In this document: positions 25,401 through 37,039 of the stretch, one piece after another
Layout of the letters: every line of letters starts with the position of its first letter
Numbering within the stretch: the stretch's first letter is position 1
DNA from: Tillandsia leiboldiana
Taxonomy: Eukaryota > Streptophyta > Magnoliopsida > Poales > Bromeliaceae
NCBI GenBank assembly: GCA_029204045.2
Contig: CM055069.1
Span: 19,110,325 to 19,174,324, forward strand
Reading direction: 5' to 3'
Length of the DNA stretch: 64,000 nt
The notes under the pieces: generated by a model
What the model saw: only the letters and a program-made list of their open reading frames with translations
Told to the model about the DNA's origin: nothing
Database searches by the model: none
Program-made: the position numbers and the translations under genes

Positions 25401-26755
25401 ACCGCCTACATTCAGGTGGGTTATCTTCGGTCCGGGCTTTATCTTTTCGGCCCTCTGTTTGCTTTAGTCCAGTCGAACACTTGTTTTTGATTTCAGCTCT
25501 GATTATACCTGCTATTTCCTGTCACCAGAGATATTTGCTTCCATATCTCAGATATGCATGATAGACCTATGATTGATATACAGACATATGCATCCTATGA
25601 TTGATATACAGACATATGCATCCCTGTCGGGATTTTGCTCAGATATACTTACTTCTTGTATTCCAGACTGCATGACATGAGATATAATTGATACACAGAT
25701 ACCTGCATCCCTGTTGGGATTTTTCCCGGCTTGTTGCCGATTACTCGGTCGTTGGACCGTGAGCTTGAGCATAGCATGATTGATCGCCACGCACCGCTGT
25801 ACTTCACGTACACTGACGGTTTGGCCACCGTCGTTGTGTTCTTTACCAGTAAAGTGGTCTAGAGGAAAGACCCGTGAGCCCCCAGATAGCACCTGTGGGT
25901 GCGAGGTTATGTCAGCTAGATAGGTGCCAGATAGTGGCATTGATTGGATACTTGATATTCTTTTATTATCTCTTGTGGATTAACATCAGTTATAGTACTC
26001 ATTACGTACAGTCACTTGATTATGCTTCCTACCAGTTTGTTTCACATACCAGCTTTTGTTTGATACCTATCTATATGTTGATCATATTTGACTCAGCCTT
26101 GATTCTACTACATGTCTTTGATTTTTAGTTGATAGACATCTATCTGGACATTTTATGGTTATCTGTTATTTACTTTCTAGTATTCAGCATTGTTGATATT
26201 CATGGTCTGATCATGCTTATTATTGCTACATGTCTATCAGTTATCTGATTTGCATTATTTCCAGTTGTTCTTGCTATTGTTACCTGTTGTTACTTGATTA
26301 TTCAGACTCAGCTTTACCTATTGATTTTTACTATCCGCAGATTACGGTATCCAGTAGGTACGATTAGCTATTTCTCGGCTCGTCGTGCCCACTGGGATAC
26401 ATGTACAGTGTATCTCACACCCCCTGGGTGACCATTTTTCAGGTTGCTTGGGTGATGGGATGTCGGGACACGTTGGTGAGATGATTGCGATAGTATCGAC
26501 CTATATGTAGTCAGTATATTTCATTTTCCGCATTTCAGTTTACTTATTATAGATTGACTAGTTTTGTACGCGTAGTTTAGACTACTCTGATATTGACTGA
26601 TTATGGTTAGCCGGGCATGTATAGGAAAGGCTCTGTCCAGTTGGGCAGGGAATTTACTATACATGTGGCGGTCTGTTACGCCCAGTTTGCGAACTCTGAT
26701 TTATAAGAAAAAAAAAAAAAAATTTAGCCTGCTTTTCAAAACTCGGGGCGTGACA
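22415..26755 (+). mobile_element. LARD-like element 5' LTR
   Basis: The LTR runs from TGTAGAAACTCG to GGGGCGTGACA. A TATA box CTATATATAGG (23196-23206) is followed 25 bases later by a telo-box AAACCCTAA (23231-23239), so U3 is about 0.8 kb and R-U5 about 3.5 kb. Downstream are consensus splice-donor-like sites (GT at 24049, 24198 and 24502), the 'gcttgtgagcacgagct' block, a CTTTACC(A/G)GTAAAG palindrome with one mismatch (25841-25854) and the hairpin array (26348-26446). Confidence 0.9.
23196..23239 (+). promoter_or_regulatory. LTR promoter: TATA box plus telo-box (left copy)
   Basis: CTATATATAGG is followed at a normal core-promoter distance by AAACCCTAA. In plants the telo-box is a known element near the start of expressed housekeeping-type genes. 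The same arrangement is kept in the right LTR at 28518-28560. Transcription would start near 23225-23235 and run rightwards. This is predicted from motif and spacing only. Confidence 0.65.
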
Positions 26756-27694
26756 GATTAGATGGTATCAGAGCATATGAAGACGACGCCTAGGTTTGGT
26801 TAGGAACGAACCCTAGGATGACTTGTGTTCACGAGAGAGCGCAGGGTATTGGCATATTGGTTTGGAGCTCAGGTGTGTTTCACACAGTTGAGTCTCGTTG
26901 TTTTGGTTATTAGTCGTACGCACTCTGGTTTTGGGGATCGTTGTTAGTGCAGGGTTAGCCGCGGTTATGGTTGCGGCCGTGGGCTTGATTGTTTCAGTGG
27001 AGCCAGAGGGCTCAGATCAGTTACAGTACATGTGGTTGAAGGATTGACCACCGTTCTTGTCGTAATCGTCCAGCTGATGGCACAGCAGTAGATGACTGCT
27101 AATATTGCACTGGCCTCACAGTTTGCTTAGAGGTTGAACAAGTTGTTGATCCTTCAGTGTTCCCGTGTCATAATTCAGTAGCCTATGGGCCTGATGGTAA
27201 CCCTATTTTGGGATGGATTCAAATTGGCCCCACCTTTTGCACAGATTTTGTGGACCGACGTAGACGCTCCTATGAGTTAGTCAGGGTGATATTTATGACC
27301 ACGAGGTGGTTGTAATCCTTGATAAAGGTGATGTCATTAGCATGGAGACTGTGTTGGGAGGTATGTGATATACCTTTTGATGGGAGTTGTGTCCCCAACT
27401 AGATGTTGGCGACAGATCTATGGTATTTCGCTTTTCTTTTGGTAAGCACGTTGGCTGTAGACAACGTACTGTCGAAAGAACTGAGGAAATACTCTGCCCT
27501 GTAATGGGGAGTATCAGATTGGGTCTAAATTAGTAGCCTTAGAGTTGTCGATACCTTGCGACTGATTTCGTAGCCCTCGAATAAACTATATGAGCATTCC
27601 CTAGGGTATGACTCTAGTTGTAAGCTCCGGGAATAAAACTTTTTTTTTTAAGTTGTAAGTTTCAGGGACGAAACTTCTTTTAAGTTGTAAGTGA
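26756..27694 (+). mobile_element. LARD-like internal region (non-coding)
   Basis: About 940 bases between the LTRs. The primer binding site TGGTATCAGAGC lies at 26763-26774. No frame over 60 codons and no gag, RT or integrase motif is visible. Near the 3' end the hairpin GTTTCAGGGACGAAAC (27659-27674) occupies the place it has in coding elements, but the expected G-rich polypurine tract is degraded (only AAGTGA abuts the LTR). The phrase 'aactt.ttttaagttgtaagt' occurs twice (about 27637 and 27672), a local duplication. A 40-base piece around 27176-27217 recurs, inverted, in the filler at 60934-60975. Confidence 0.8.
26763..26774 (+). promoter_or_regulatory. Primer binding site of the LARD-like element
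   Basis: TGGTATCAGAGC lies seven bases after the LTR end and is complementary to initiator-Met tRNA, as in elements A, D and H. Confidence 0.9.
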
Positions 27695-30600
27695 TGTAGA
27701 AATTCGAAATATCTTATTTTTAATAAATAGGTTAAAAAGTGAATTCTGATATAGTTTTGAATTCAAAAGACCCTTGTTGACCTATTTGGTCAAGCGCCAG
27801 TGTGCAAGTTGCACTATTTACTAGACAAAAAGGCTATTTTTCAATCCGGACCTGATCTTGGAAATCCGAATTAACCGTTGCGATCGTCTCGTCAAACTGA
27901 GCGAGATTCATATTCAGCACTTTTTGATCTGACGGTCGAATCTTCCAGAATTTAACGAAGAAACGATCAAATAGCCGCGACCAATGCAACAGTGTCTACG
28001 CACAGGTCACTTAAGTGAAGTTACTGTAGATGAACAGTAACCTCAATTTTCGGGACCCCGACGAATGCGATGCTGACCAATTCATTGTCTGGAAGCCGAA
28101 CATAGTGATCCAGGTAGTCGATTTGATCGGTTTCGTCGTTCTGAACGCACTGGCACTGACGAAATTTGCATTTGACGAGCCTAAAGCATCGTAAAGCGTG
28201 CCGAACTGTATAATTTACAGTATAATAGTGAATTTAAAAATAATGGAGCCAAATTTTAGCGAACCAAAATCGCTACCTGATAGGTTTCGTCGAGCCGGAC
28301 GTCGTGGCGAAGTCCATTTTTCGTTTCGACGACTAGAATGCCTCGAAAAGCATGAAACAAGGCGAAAAATGTAGTATTTTGCGCGAAGACCTAGATTTTT
28401 TGCTCCGAATCGCGTGCCACCCCTTGGAGAGGGACTTAAAAGTGAAGTAAGTATTCTGTAAAGGACCCAGCTCCAAATGGCATAAGTGGAGGGACCAAAC
28501 TGCTTTTGTGCATATGCTATATATAGGTGTATACTAGAGCTCGGGTGCCACAAACCCTAATCCTCTTAACTCTGGCCCTAGCCGCCTGTCCCAACAGAAC
28601 TCCCTCCTCTCTGCCGCACTCCTCGGAGCCCGGCACCGGCCGCCGCTTCGTCGCCGGAGAAGAAGGAAGACCAAGCAAAGAAGCTTGATCTCGGGTTAGG
28701 TTGGAAGAAGGAAAACATAAAAGAGGTGGGATCGCTCCAGACCATATCTGGAGGCACCTCTGTGCCTTAGAGACCCAGCCCGAGGAGTCCCGGCACCTTG
28801 CTCCGCCGAGCGCCGCCGCGGCCACCATCTCCTTCCTCAAGTTTCTCCGACGAGGTGAGTTTATGTAAAGGACCTCGTTTAAATGGACTTTGGACATGTG
28901 CATGGTGTTGCTGACATCAAGTAGGTTTTCTCTGTGAAGCCCGAGCCGTCGCCGTCCACCCTATCGCCGGCGGGAGAACCTTGTCGCCGGAAAGTCTTGA
29001 TTTGGCCGATCTTGGGCGCGGGCTTCTTCCAACCGTTGGATTCAAGATCAGACCGTTGAGACTGGTCTTCCCGACGTCTGCAAGCTTCCCTGGAAGTTTG
29101 GTGAAAATCGGGCCGAGATCCCAGTCGTACGGAGATGCCCTAGAACCGGGTGTTGGTGTACTTCGCCGGAAATCCTCCAACTGGCGCCGTCGCTTGCTCC
29201 CGACCCTAGCCACCCCTGCAGGAAGCTTCCTGGCGTCGAGGTGATTCTCTTGATCCAAGTTGCGCCGGGCCTGAGGCCGCCTACCGGATTTCGCCATTAA
29301 CACCCTCGTTTTCCGGCGAACTCACTTCCCGGCGTTTCCGGGGTCTTCGAGCGGTGGGCAACCGACTCAGGTATGATCTGTAGAGTATTTTGGAGCTCCC
29401 CAACCCTTTGCATGCAGACTTGAACGTGGAGCTTCATGTCTCTGCAGTTGCACCCGAGATCCACACACCCTTGAGCTCCAGCCGCCGCCGACCACTCCTG
29501 GCTCCGGCCACCGACTCAGGTAAGCCCTAGGGACTATTTTAAGCATTCTGGTCATTTTACTTTAGCCCTAGAACTCGGTTAAAATTGGGTGTCCCAACTT
29601 TGTTAATTAAATGATAATTAAGGTGTATTCCGGCCACCGCCGTTGCCGGCCGCCGCCGCCTGACCTGGCTTGGTCCGGGCTTCTTCTGGGAGCACATGGG
29701 TGCTGATGCTCTCTTCTGTTGGCCTTAAGGTGTAGGGTTGGTTCAAGTTGGTGCAACCCGAGCTTGGTGCAATTGAAGGTGTTGCTCCGGCGATCTTTCC
29801 GGCGAGTCTACGGCACACCTGAGGTGAGCACTCTACCCTAAGAACCTTCCTGAACATGATGCTCACTGTTATTCCCAGTTTGATTAAGTAATCTAAGTGT
29901 TGTCGCTTTATAGCGATTATGGACTTAGGTTTTTAGGGGCCAACTTTGCCCTCGGACTTCGTGTCAGCCCAAGCTTGTGAGCACGAGCTCCGTCTCGTCG
30001 AAACGGACGTGACAGAGTTTTACAGAACCGCTTTTGGATTCCCAGATTGGGAGATCGAGTCGAAACAGTGTTTAAATTAGCATATTTGTGCAATTTTAGG
30101 ATATGTTAGGTACGAGAATGTAATTATAACGTGCTGGCTGTCTTTAGACAGTAATTGCACACCGACTAGGCATTTTGCTTAAGTTCCGTAGACTCCGGTT
30201 GAGCGGGAATCGGATACCGTTCCGTAAATTGGCAAAATTGCCGGTTTTACGGATTACGGCGTGAGTTTCGCGTTTTAGTTTGGATTCTGGTCGTCAGTTG
30301 TCGTCTCTGGTTGTCCCCGACACTGTCCTTGCTGGTCCAGTGACTTTAGTTTTCTGTTGGGAGACTCCGAAGCCAAAATCGGCTTTTCGGGAGTCGTGCA
30401 AGTAATTATGGCAACATTTCGACATAGATATTTACGATTGAGTCCCTGTCTGTCCGAACAACAAAAATGTGTTGTTTAGGGACAGCAGAGGGAGTTTTGT
30501 AGCATTCGAATATTTGTAGACCGTCGGCGGGTCATATCTAGTGATTCAGTGGTTTTCGGGAACTTCGGTTTAAGCCTAGTGTCGGCTAAGTTTCCCGTAT

Positions 30601-32075
30601 TAGCGACATGTTATGGTTCTGTTGTCGGGAAGGGTACGAGTGAGTCTGTTATTGATCCCAGTTATATGATTCAGGTCCTTGCAGTCTGACTCCGGCCCAC
30701 GAGCCTTCTGTTGGAGTCGTTGGACCGCCTACATTCAGGTGGGTTATCTTCGGTCCGGGCTTTATCTTTTTGGCCCTATGTTTGCTTTAGTCCAGTCGGA
30801 CACTTGTTTTTTATTTCAACTCTGATTATACCTGCTATTTCCTGTCACCAGAGATATTTGCTTCCATATCTCAGATATGCATGATAGACCTATGATTGAT
30901 ATACAGACATATGCATCCTATGATTGATATACAGACATATGCATCCCTGTCGGGATTTTGCTCAGATATACTTACTTCTTGTATTCCAGACTACATGACA
31001 TGAGATATAATTGATACACAGATACCTGCATCCCTGTTGGGATTTTTCCCGGCTTGTTGCCGATTACCCGGTCGTTGGACCGTGAGCTTGAGCATAGCAT
31101 GATTGATCGCCATGCACCGCTGTACTTCACGTACACTGACGGTTTGGCCACCGTCGTTGTGTTCTTTACCGGTAAAGTTGTCTAGAGGAAAGACCCGTGA
31201 GCCCCCAGATAGCACCTGTGGGTGCGGGGTTATGTCAGCTAGATAGGTGCCAGATAGTGGCATTGATTGGATACTTGATATTCTTTTATTATCTCTTGTG
31301 GATTAACATCAGTTATAGTACTCATTATGTACAGTCACTTGATTATGCTTCCTACCAGTTTGTTTCACATACCAGCTTTTGTTTGATACCTGTCTATATG
31401 TTGATCATATTTGACTCAGCCTTGATTCTACTGCATGTCTTTGATTTTTAGTTGATAGACATCTATCTGGACATTTTATGGTTATCTGTTATTTACTTTC
31501 TAGTATTCAGCATTGTTGATATTCATGGTCTGATCATGCTTATTATTGCTACATGTCTATCAGTTATCTGATTTGCATTATTTCCAGTTGTTCTTGCTAT
31601 TGTTACCTGTTGTTACTTGATTATTCAGACTCAGCTTTACCTATTGATTTTTACTATCCGCAGATTACGGTATCCAGTAGGTACGATTAGCTATTTCTCG
31701 GCTCGTCGTGCCCACTGGGATACATGTACAGTGTATCTCACACCCCCTGGGTGACCATTTTTCAGGTTGCTTGGGTGATGGGATGTCGGGACACGTTGGT
31801 GAGATGATTGCGATAGTATCGACCTATATGTAGTCAGTATATTTCATTTTCTGCATTTCAGTTTACTTATTATAGGTTGACTAGTTTTGTACGCGTAGTT
31901 TAGACTACTCTGGTATTGACTGATTATGGTTAGCCGGGCATGTATAGGAAAGGCTCTGTCCAGTTGGGCAGGGAATTTACTATACATGTGGCGGTTTGTT
32001 ACGCCCGGTTTGCGAACTCTGATTTATAAGAAAAAAAAAAAATTTAGCCTGCTTTTCAAAACTCGGGGCGTGACA
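27695..32075 (+). mobile_element. LARD-like element 3' LTR
   Basis: A near-identical partner of 22415-26755. It retains the full-length version of the segment deleted in the left copy (about 28285-28330), an intact CTTTACCGGTAAAG palindrome (31164-31177) and an extra splice-donor-like GAG|GTGAGT (about 28853-28860) that is degraded on the left. TATA box 28518-28528; telo-box 28552-28560; hairpin array 31671-31769. Confidence 0.92.
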
Positions 32076-33161
32076 CTTCGTCTATTTGTTGTTTTTGTGA
32101 AATTTGTAAGTTGCTTGCTTTTTTAGAAATGTATATATATGTATAGAAAAAATATTGCTTTTATATTTTAAAAAACAGAAGATACACCTTGGCTTACAAA
32201 ATTCTTTAATTATTATATGTATACATGAGATTTAAAACGTTTGCTCTTCCATCTATTTAGTTACCATCATGAGCCAAAAATGAACAAATAAATATGAAAT
32301 TAGTATTTCAATTTAATATCATATTGTTCCACATTTTAACATGTATTTAATTAGAAACCTAGAAATATTAGTTTTCAAATAACCAATTTAATGAAAAGGA
32401 AAGTTGGAAAACTATAATTAATTTAAAACACAAAATTGAAAAAGAGTGTGCATGTAAAGGTTTATATATGTAAAGATACTTTTGGCAATGGTATTCAAGA
32501 GGGTTAAGAATTAGATGATTCGGAACCTACTGCATAATATCATACTTTTATCTATAGATTGCATGTAATGATGTAAGAATTGAAACTTAAAGGACACGTT
32601 GTAGTAAAATACTATCTTTTATGTATCTTTACCTTCAATTTTTATTTTCTTTAATGTCAATAATGATTGTCCAGAAAAAAACAAACTTGGAAGTCCTGTT
32701 TGGACAACCAGTTAGAAATGATCGTTGCGTTTGTTGAAGCAACCAGTTAGGAATGTTCATTGAGTTTGTTGAAGCTTATTTGCTTGAAAAATACTTTGAT
32801 AATAATCTATATATTTATATATTTAGTAAAAAGTTTCATTTGTCCTCAATGTACCTTCTCAAAGCTTGCTGTGTCGTGTCATGGTCTCTTCTTTTTGCCC
32901 AGCCCACCCAAATCAGTTTCTCCTTTTGTTTTGCATTTCCTACTGTTGCATGCAATTTCTGTTCTCTCTATTTTCATATTTATTATACATAAGAAAGATG
33001 GCTTTCGATGCCTTGCTCTTTAATACAAGAGAACTACTCTAATTATTAGTTTAGTTAAGATAGATTGTGTGCAAAATTCGTTATACTTCTAGATTCACAT
33101 GATTATCTACATATTTCTCTTTGAATATACATATGGTATTTTTCTTTGGTCATACTAAGAT
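32076..33161. other. AT-rich background DNA, no gene seen
   Basis: A continuation of 21368-22414 after removal of the LARD-like element. Short frames near 32750-33020 look like chance. Shared phrases with the left pieces ('aactataattaatttaaaaca', 'aatatcatattgttc') support continuity. AAGAT at 33157-33161 is the left target copy of element D. Confidence 0.65.
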
Positions 33162-35718
33162 TGTCACGCCCCAGGTGGAAACCAGAACCCGGGCTCGCCA
33201 ACAGATCTGCCATGCACACGGAATTTTTCATGTACACGAAGCGTCGGTAACCTGCTCAGATATAAATGTACAATAAAAGAGCATAATACAGAGCTGAACT
33301 AAAAGAACTACATAATATCTCAGACAGGAAAAGAAATAAGCTGTAAAAATACAATAAACTCCCAGCTCACCAAAATAATACACCCAGCTGGCCAAAGCCA
33401 TACCACAAAATAAAAGTGAACTACTACAGTCTGAGTAAAAGGGGTATAATATCTGTCTAACAGCAACTCACAGCCTCACAGGAGATCTATCTACTCAGCG
33501 ATCCCCTCACCTCGATCAGCTGCCGATGGCCCAGCAGCTCCCGCAGAAGACTCTGCAAACCAAGGAAAAGAAAGAGAGAAAAACAACAGTGGGGGTGAGA
33601 ACCACTAGTAAACCAGTAGCCTCCCCCTATGGGTAAAGCCTCAAACTCCGACGAACCCACTAAGTCTACCAGAGGCAAAGAATGAAGAAAGTGGTAAGCT
33701 ATAAAACTACAGATAAGAAGGAACTACCACTAGTATGCCTCTAAATGCAGTGCCAAAATGAATGACTGTAAGTATGCATCAGTAACCGCATCTGTTCAAA
33801 TAAACCCAATCTAGCCACCAGTAAAAACTGGTACCGCCTGCTGCCGCTATCCTCATCGTGCAACCTGATCCGCACCAAAGTGATAGCAATGAGTCAATGC
33901 CGTCCGGTACCCACTTGGTACCCCGCACGCTTCGAAGTGGCACTCGAGGGGAGCTACCCACACGAGGAAAGTAACCATGTCATAAGTATCATAAAAGCAG
34001 GACTGGATCATGACTATGATCAAAGTGGAAAACCCCTCCACTAAAGAAAACCCCAATCTGATGCAAAGGTAAACATCCGATCAACCGCCTAATGTCCGCG
34101 GTTACCGCAATACCCCACAAGTCCACAATCTGATGAAATAACCAACATCTGGTCAACCGCCTAATATCCGCGGTTACCACAATGCCCCACAATCCATAAT
34201 CAAGTACAACCTGTCCCAGACTCCAAAGTCCCGACTACACTATCCCAAACCCCTGCTCGAACCCGAGCAATATGAATCGAAAGTCAAAATGAAAAGGAGA
34301 AAGAAAACAATCATGGTTTCTCCTAAGTCAAATCCCAATATGATAGTGTAGCAATAAATAGTGGCCTATCTATATGTCCAAACAAGCATGCAACAGTCCT
34401 CAAGAAAGATAAAAGAAAGAGTATCAAACAGTAACTCCACATGTGTATTAAGTAATAGCTCCGCATAAATGTAACCATCATGCTAAAATCATCAGTCAAC
34501 TACACATGTATATAATCCCTGGTCCATAACAAATCTCAAAGTGGTACCCGCACATAGATATGTCATCATGTCCCAATACTTAATCCATTTAACCAACTTT
34601 CATAAAATCTATGTGCTACACGGCATGTTAATTATCACTATTAAAATATCTCAATGATCATGTTCCAACAACAATATTATCCCAGTAATATTTCCAACAT
34701 GCTATATCCACATAATTAATCTCAAATGATAGGCTCGCATTTATATCATTCAATCATGCATGGTAATCAATCAATAAGTCCAAACGGGGAATCCTCTAAA
34801 TAAACTTAGTGAGTAAATCACAGTAAGAGGTAAGCAACAACTACCCACCTGAAGAGCTGACTATCCAAATCCCACAGCTGAAAATACCAGGAAATCCAAA
34901 TCTCCTACTCCAAAGGGTCCAGTAATACCCGCAACTCTCCTGGGTACAACATAAAGTCCATAAATCCCAAAAACTACCCCCGCATACACATACAGAAATC
35001 AGTCCCAAAGATGCCCTTATTTCACCTGCTGAAAATGCCCAGAAAATTCCAGTAAAAATATCACAGCGATCCTCGCGTCGATACCTTCGAAACGAGTACC
35101 TGCACGTCCAAATCCGAGTTCTGCAGGTCAAGATATAAGTTCAACAAGGTAACCATCCCTAAAGAATCCCCCCAAAAAAACTGTAGCACTTAACTCTGGA
35201 GAAACAGTGATTTCTCACTTTCAGGAAATTCAAAAAAATCCAAGAAAAATACGGGGATGTTCCTTGCAACGAGTAGATCAAAATCGACTCTTTAAATGCC
35301 TCGATCCGATGTTCCTATGCCAAGATATAAAATCAACAAGCCCATGCTGTCCAGGAAATCCATCACAGAAAATAGGGTCAAAAGATGCCTCGGGAACCAT
35401 GCCAAAACCCCAAAATGAAGCGAAATGATCAACACAGAAATCGAAGCCTTACCTCTCATGAACATGCTGTCGAAGAAATCGTCCAAAAATTCCTCCTGGT
35501 TTGTGCACAGGAAAATCCTGACTGAACTACGACGGAAATGGACCGAAAAAGAGGAAACGTCGAAGCGCGCCGCGTCGCAGATGACTCGCTGTCGGCAACT
35601 CCAAAAATTCCAAAACTTCCTAGAGAGATGGAGGACAGAGAGAGGAAGAAGTATTCTTAAGGCCGCACCCTCAGATTCTCTCAATAAAACTCGGGAAAGG
35701 CAGAAGAAAAGAGGGGTG

Positions 35719-35738
35719 GTGGGCTATTTATAGCCCAC
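35719..35738 (-). promoter_or_regulatory. TATA box embedded in an inverted repeat, D 3' LTR
   Basis: GTGGGCTATTTATAGCCCAC forms an 8-bp stem with a TTTA loop. On the minus strand it reads TATAAATA in the centre. The other LTR (45309-45328) has one stem base changed. Solo LTR E has GGGGCTA-TTTA-TAGCCCC at 42172-42189. Transcription would run leftwards from near 35700. Confidence 0.7.
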
Positions 35739-35936
35739 CAAACATTCGGGCGCACCCCCGAATTCGGGCGCCCGAATGGGCCGCAGCCCGGCCCGCGACC
35801 AGTGCCCGGAATCACCCGGGCGCGCCACGTCACCCCCGAACACCGAACAGCGGCGCCCGCGAGTCGGGCGCCGCCGCGTGTTCCCGCTCGAACACCGCAC
35901 CAGCGGCGCCCGCCAATGGCTGGGCGCCATGTGGCG

Positions 35937-36136
35937 CACGTGGGCGGCGCCTCGCCCGCCGCGCGGGCGGCGCCCGCCAACCGGCTGCCGACACGTGTCC
36001 CACGTGATCCACGAGGCGCACGAGCCCGGTCCACGCGCCGGGTCTTCCGGAAAGTGTCGGCCAACCAGAAGCCGCCACGTGTCCCAGACAGGCCGCCCTC
36101 CTTGACGCCGCCCGACGAATGAGTAGCTGCCACGTG
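35937..36136 (-). promoter_or_regulatory. Array of five G-boxes upstream of the D TATA box
   Basis: CACGTG occurs at 35937, 35992, 36001, 36076 and 36131, several as GCCACGTG(T/G) cores, the usual target of plant bZIP and bHLH factors. The equivalent region of the 5' LTR keeps them and has one more at 45518. They lie 200-400 bases upstream of the TATA box. Regulation by light, ABA or stress is inference. Confidence 0.6.
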
Positions 36137-36598
36137 GCAACCTCAACCTTCCCTGCACCCGGTGCACGACTATTCTGTGGACCACCCGCCTGCGCGCCTG
36201 CCCGCGCCCGCCCGCGCCTGCCCGCGCTGCCCGCGGCCCTGCTCCGCCGCTGTTCTCCGCCGTGCGCCGCCGCTCGCCGCCTGCCGCCAGTCGCCGGAAC
36301 AGTATTTTCCGGCGGCCGGAGTTACTGTTCCGGTGAACAGTATTTTTGGCGCCGAAAATAAAGTGAATACACCATTTTGATCATTTTCGCGCGCTGAGTC
36401 CAAATCCGCTGTCCGATTTTCCAAATTCTCATCCGAAATTTTGCCGAAAGCCCCCGGAAAGGCCCACTTGATCCGATTTTCGCGCCTGGTCCATTTTAAA
36501 AATCCAATTTCGATTCTACAAGCTCCATGACACTGTGTGAGCTTCCTATAGTCACTGATAAAGCCGCAAAAGCTTCTACAAAAGTCCGGGTTACCACA

Positions 36599-36633
36599 TC
36601 CTCCCCCACTAAATAGAGTTTCGTCCTCGAAAC
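36599..36633 (-). promoter_or_regulatory. Polypurine tract of D with upstream hairpin
   Basis: The minus strand reads AGTGGGGGAGGA directly against the LTR start at 36598. The hairpin GTTTCG-TCCT-CGAAAC (36618-36633) precedes it, as in A and H. Confidence 0.85.
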
Positions 36634-37039
36634 AAAACTAAACAGCATCCCATAGTCCGATGCCTCACATAAGTAGGGGTAGGTGTCCGTCATCTCCGAC
36701 TCCAGCCCCCAAAGCTGTCTGCAAGCTCCTTCAAAACGTGAAGCAAACCTCTAGCTCAAGCCGCCATATCTCTTCTAGCATCCCTGGTACACGAACACCT
36801 CCTGGTCACTATCCTCGCGGCACAGTCGATCGTCGTGAAGTACCGAGCCTGCCCATCCATCCCGAGCATCCTATTCATGTCCCGCAGCCATCTGGTCTGC
36901 TGGTAAAATCTAGGACTCAATCTACACCGGGTAGGACCAATGACACTCCTCCATGTGCAAAATATGATCGGGAATCTAACCCTCCCGTGCACGTGGTAAC
37001 CATCCTACCCCTAACCCAGGCAATGATGCCAATATACTC
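36634..37039 (-). other. Element D 3' internal remnant, non-coding
   Basis: About 400 bases between the gag stop and the polypurine tract, where pol would lie in a complete element. I recognise no RT, RNase H or integrase motif on the minus strand. Confidence 0.6.

Larger units (their letters stand above)
22415..32075 (+). mobile_element. LARD-like non-autonomous LTR retrotransposon, target duplication CTTCG
   Basis: A complete plus-strand element bounded by CTTCG at 22410-22414 and 32076-32080. Its LTRs are unusually long (22415-26755 and 27695-32075), while the internal part is only about 940 bases and has no gag or pol. Large retrotransposon derivatives (LARDs) have LTRs of this size, but usually a non-coding core of several kilobases, so this one is exceptionally compact. 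A canonical primer binding site follows the 5' LTR. The LTR ends match those of coding chromoviruses such as A, so trans-mobilisation by an A-like element is plausible. The LTRs differ by roughly 2% by eye, plus a deletion of about 40 bases in the left copy near 23005 between short GTTTCG repeats. Confidence 0.93.
33162..36598 (-). mobile_element. Element D 3' LTR
   Basis: The LTR runs on the minus strand from TGTGGTAACCCGG (36598) to GGGGCGTGACA (33162). U3 includes a GC-rich segment (about 35755-36300) with five CACGTG boxes. A TATA box sits inside an inverted repeat at 35719-35738. Splice-donor-like AGAG|GTAAGG lies at 35447-35456 on the minus strand. The conserved hairpin with TTTA loop is at about 33598-33620. 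Open frames here are not conserved between copies. Confidence 0.92.

Noticed and set aside
35776..36361. Open frames in the GC-rich U3 of D, repeated at 45366-45978
   Set aside because: They are repeated only because they lie in the two LTRs, and they change between copies. The region is better read as promoter sequence with G-boxes.
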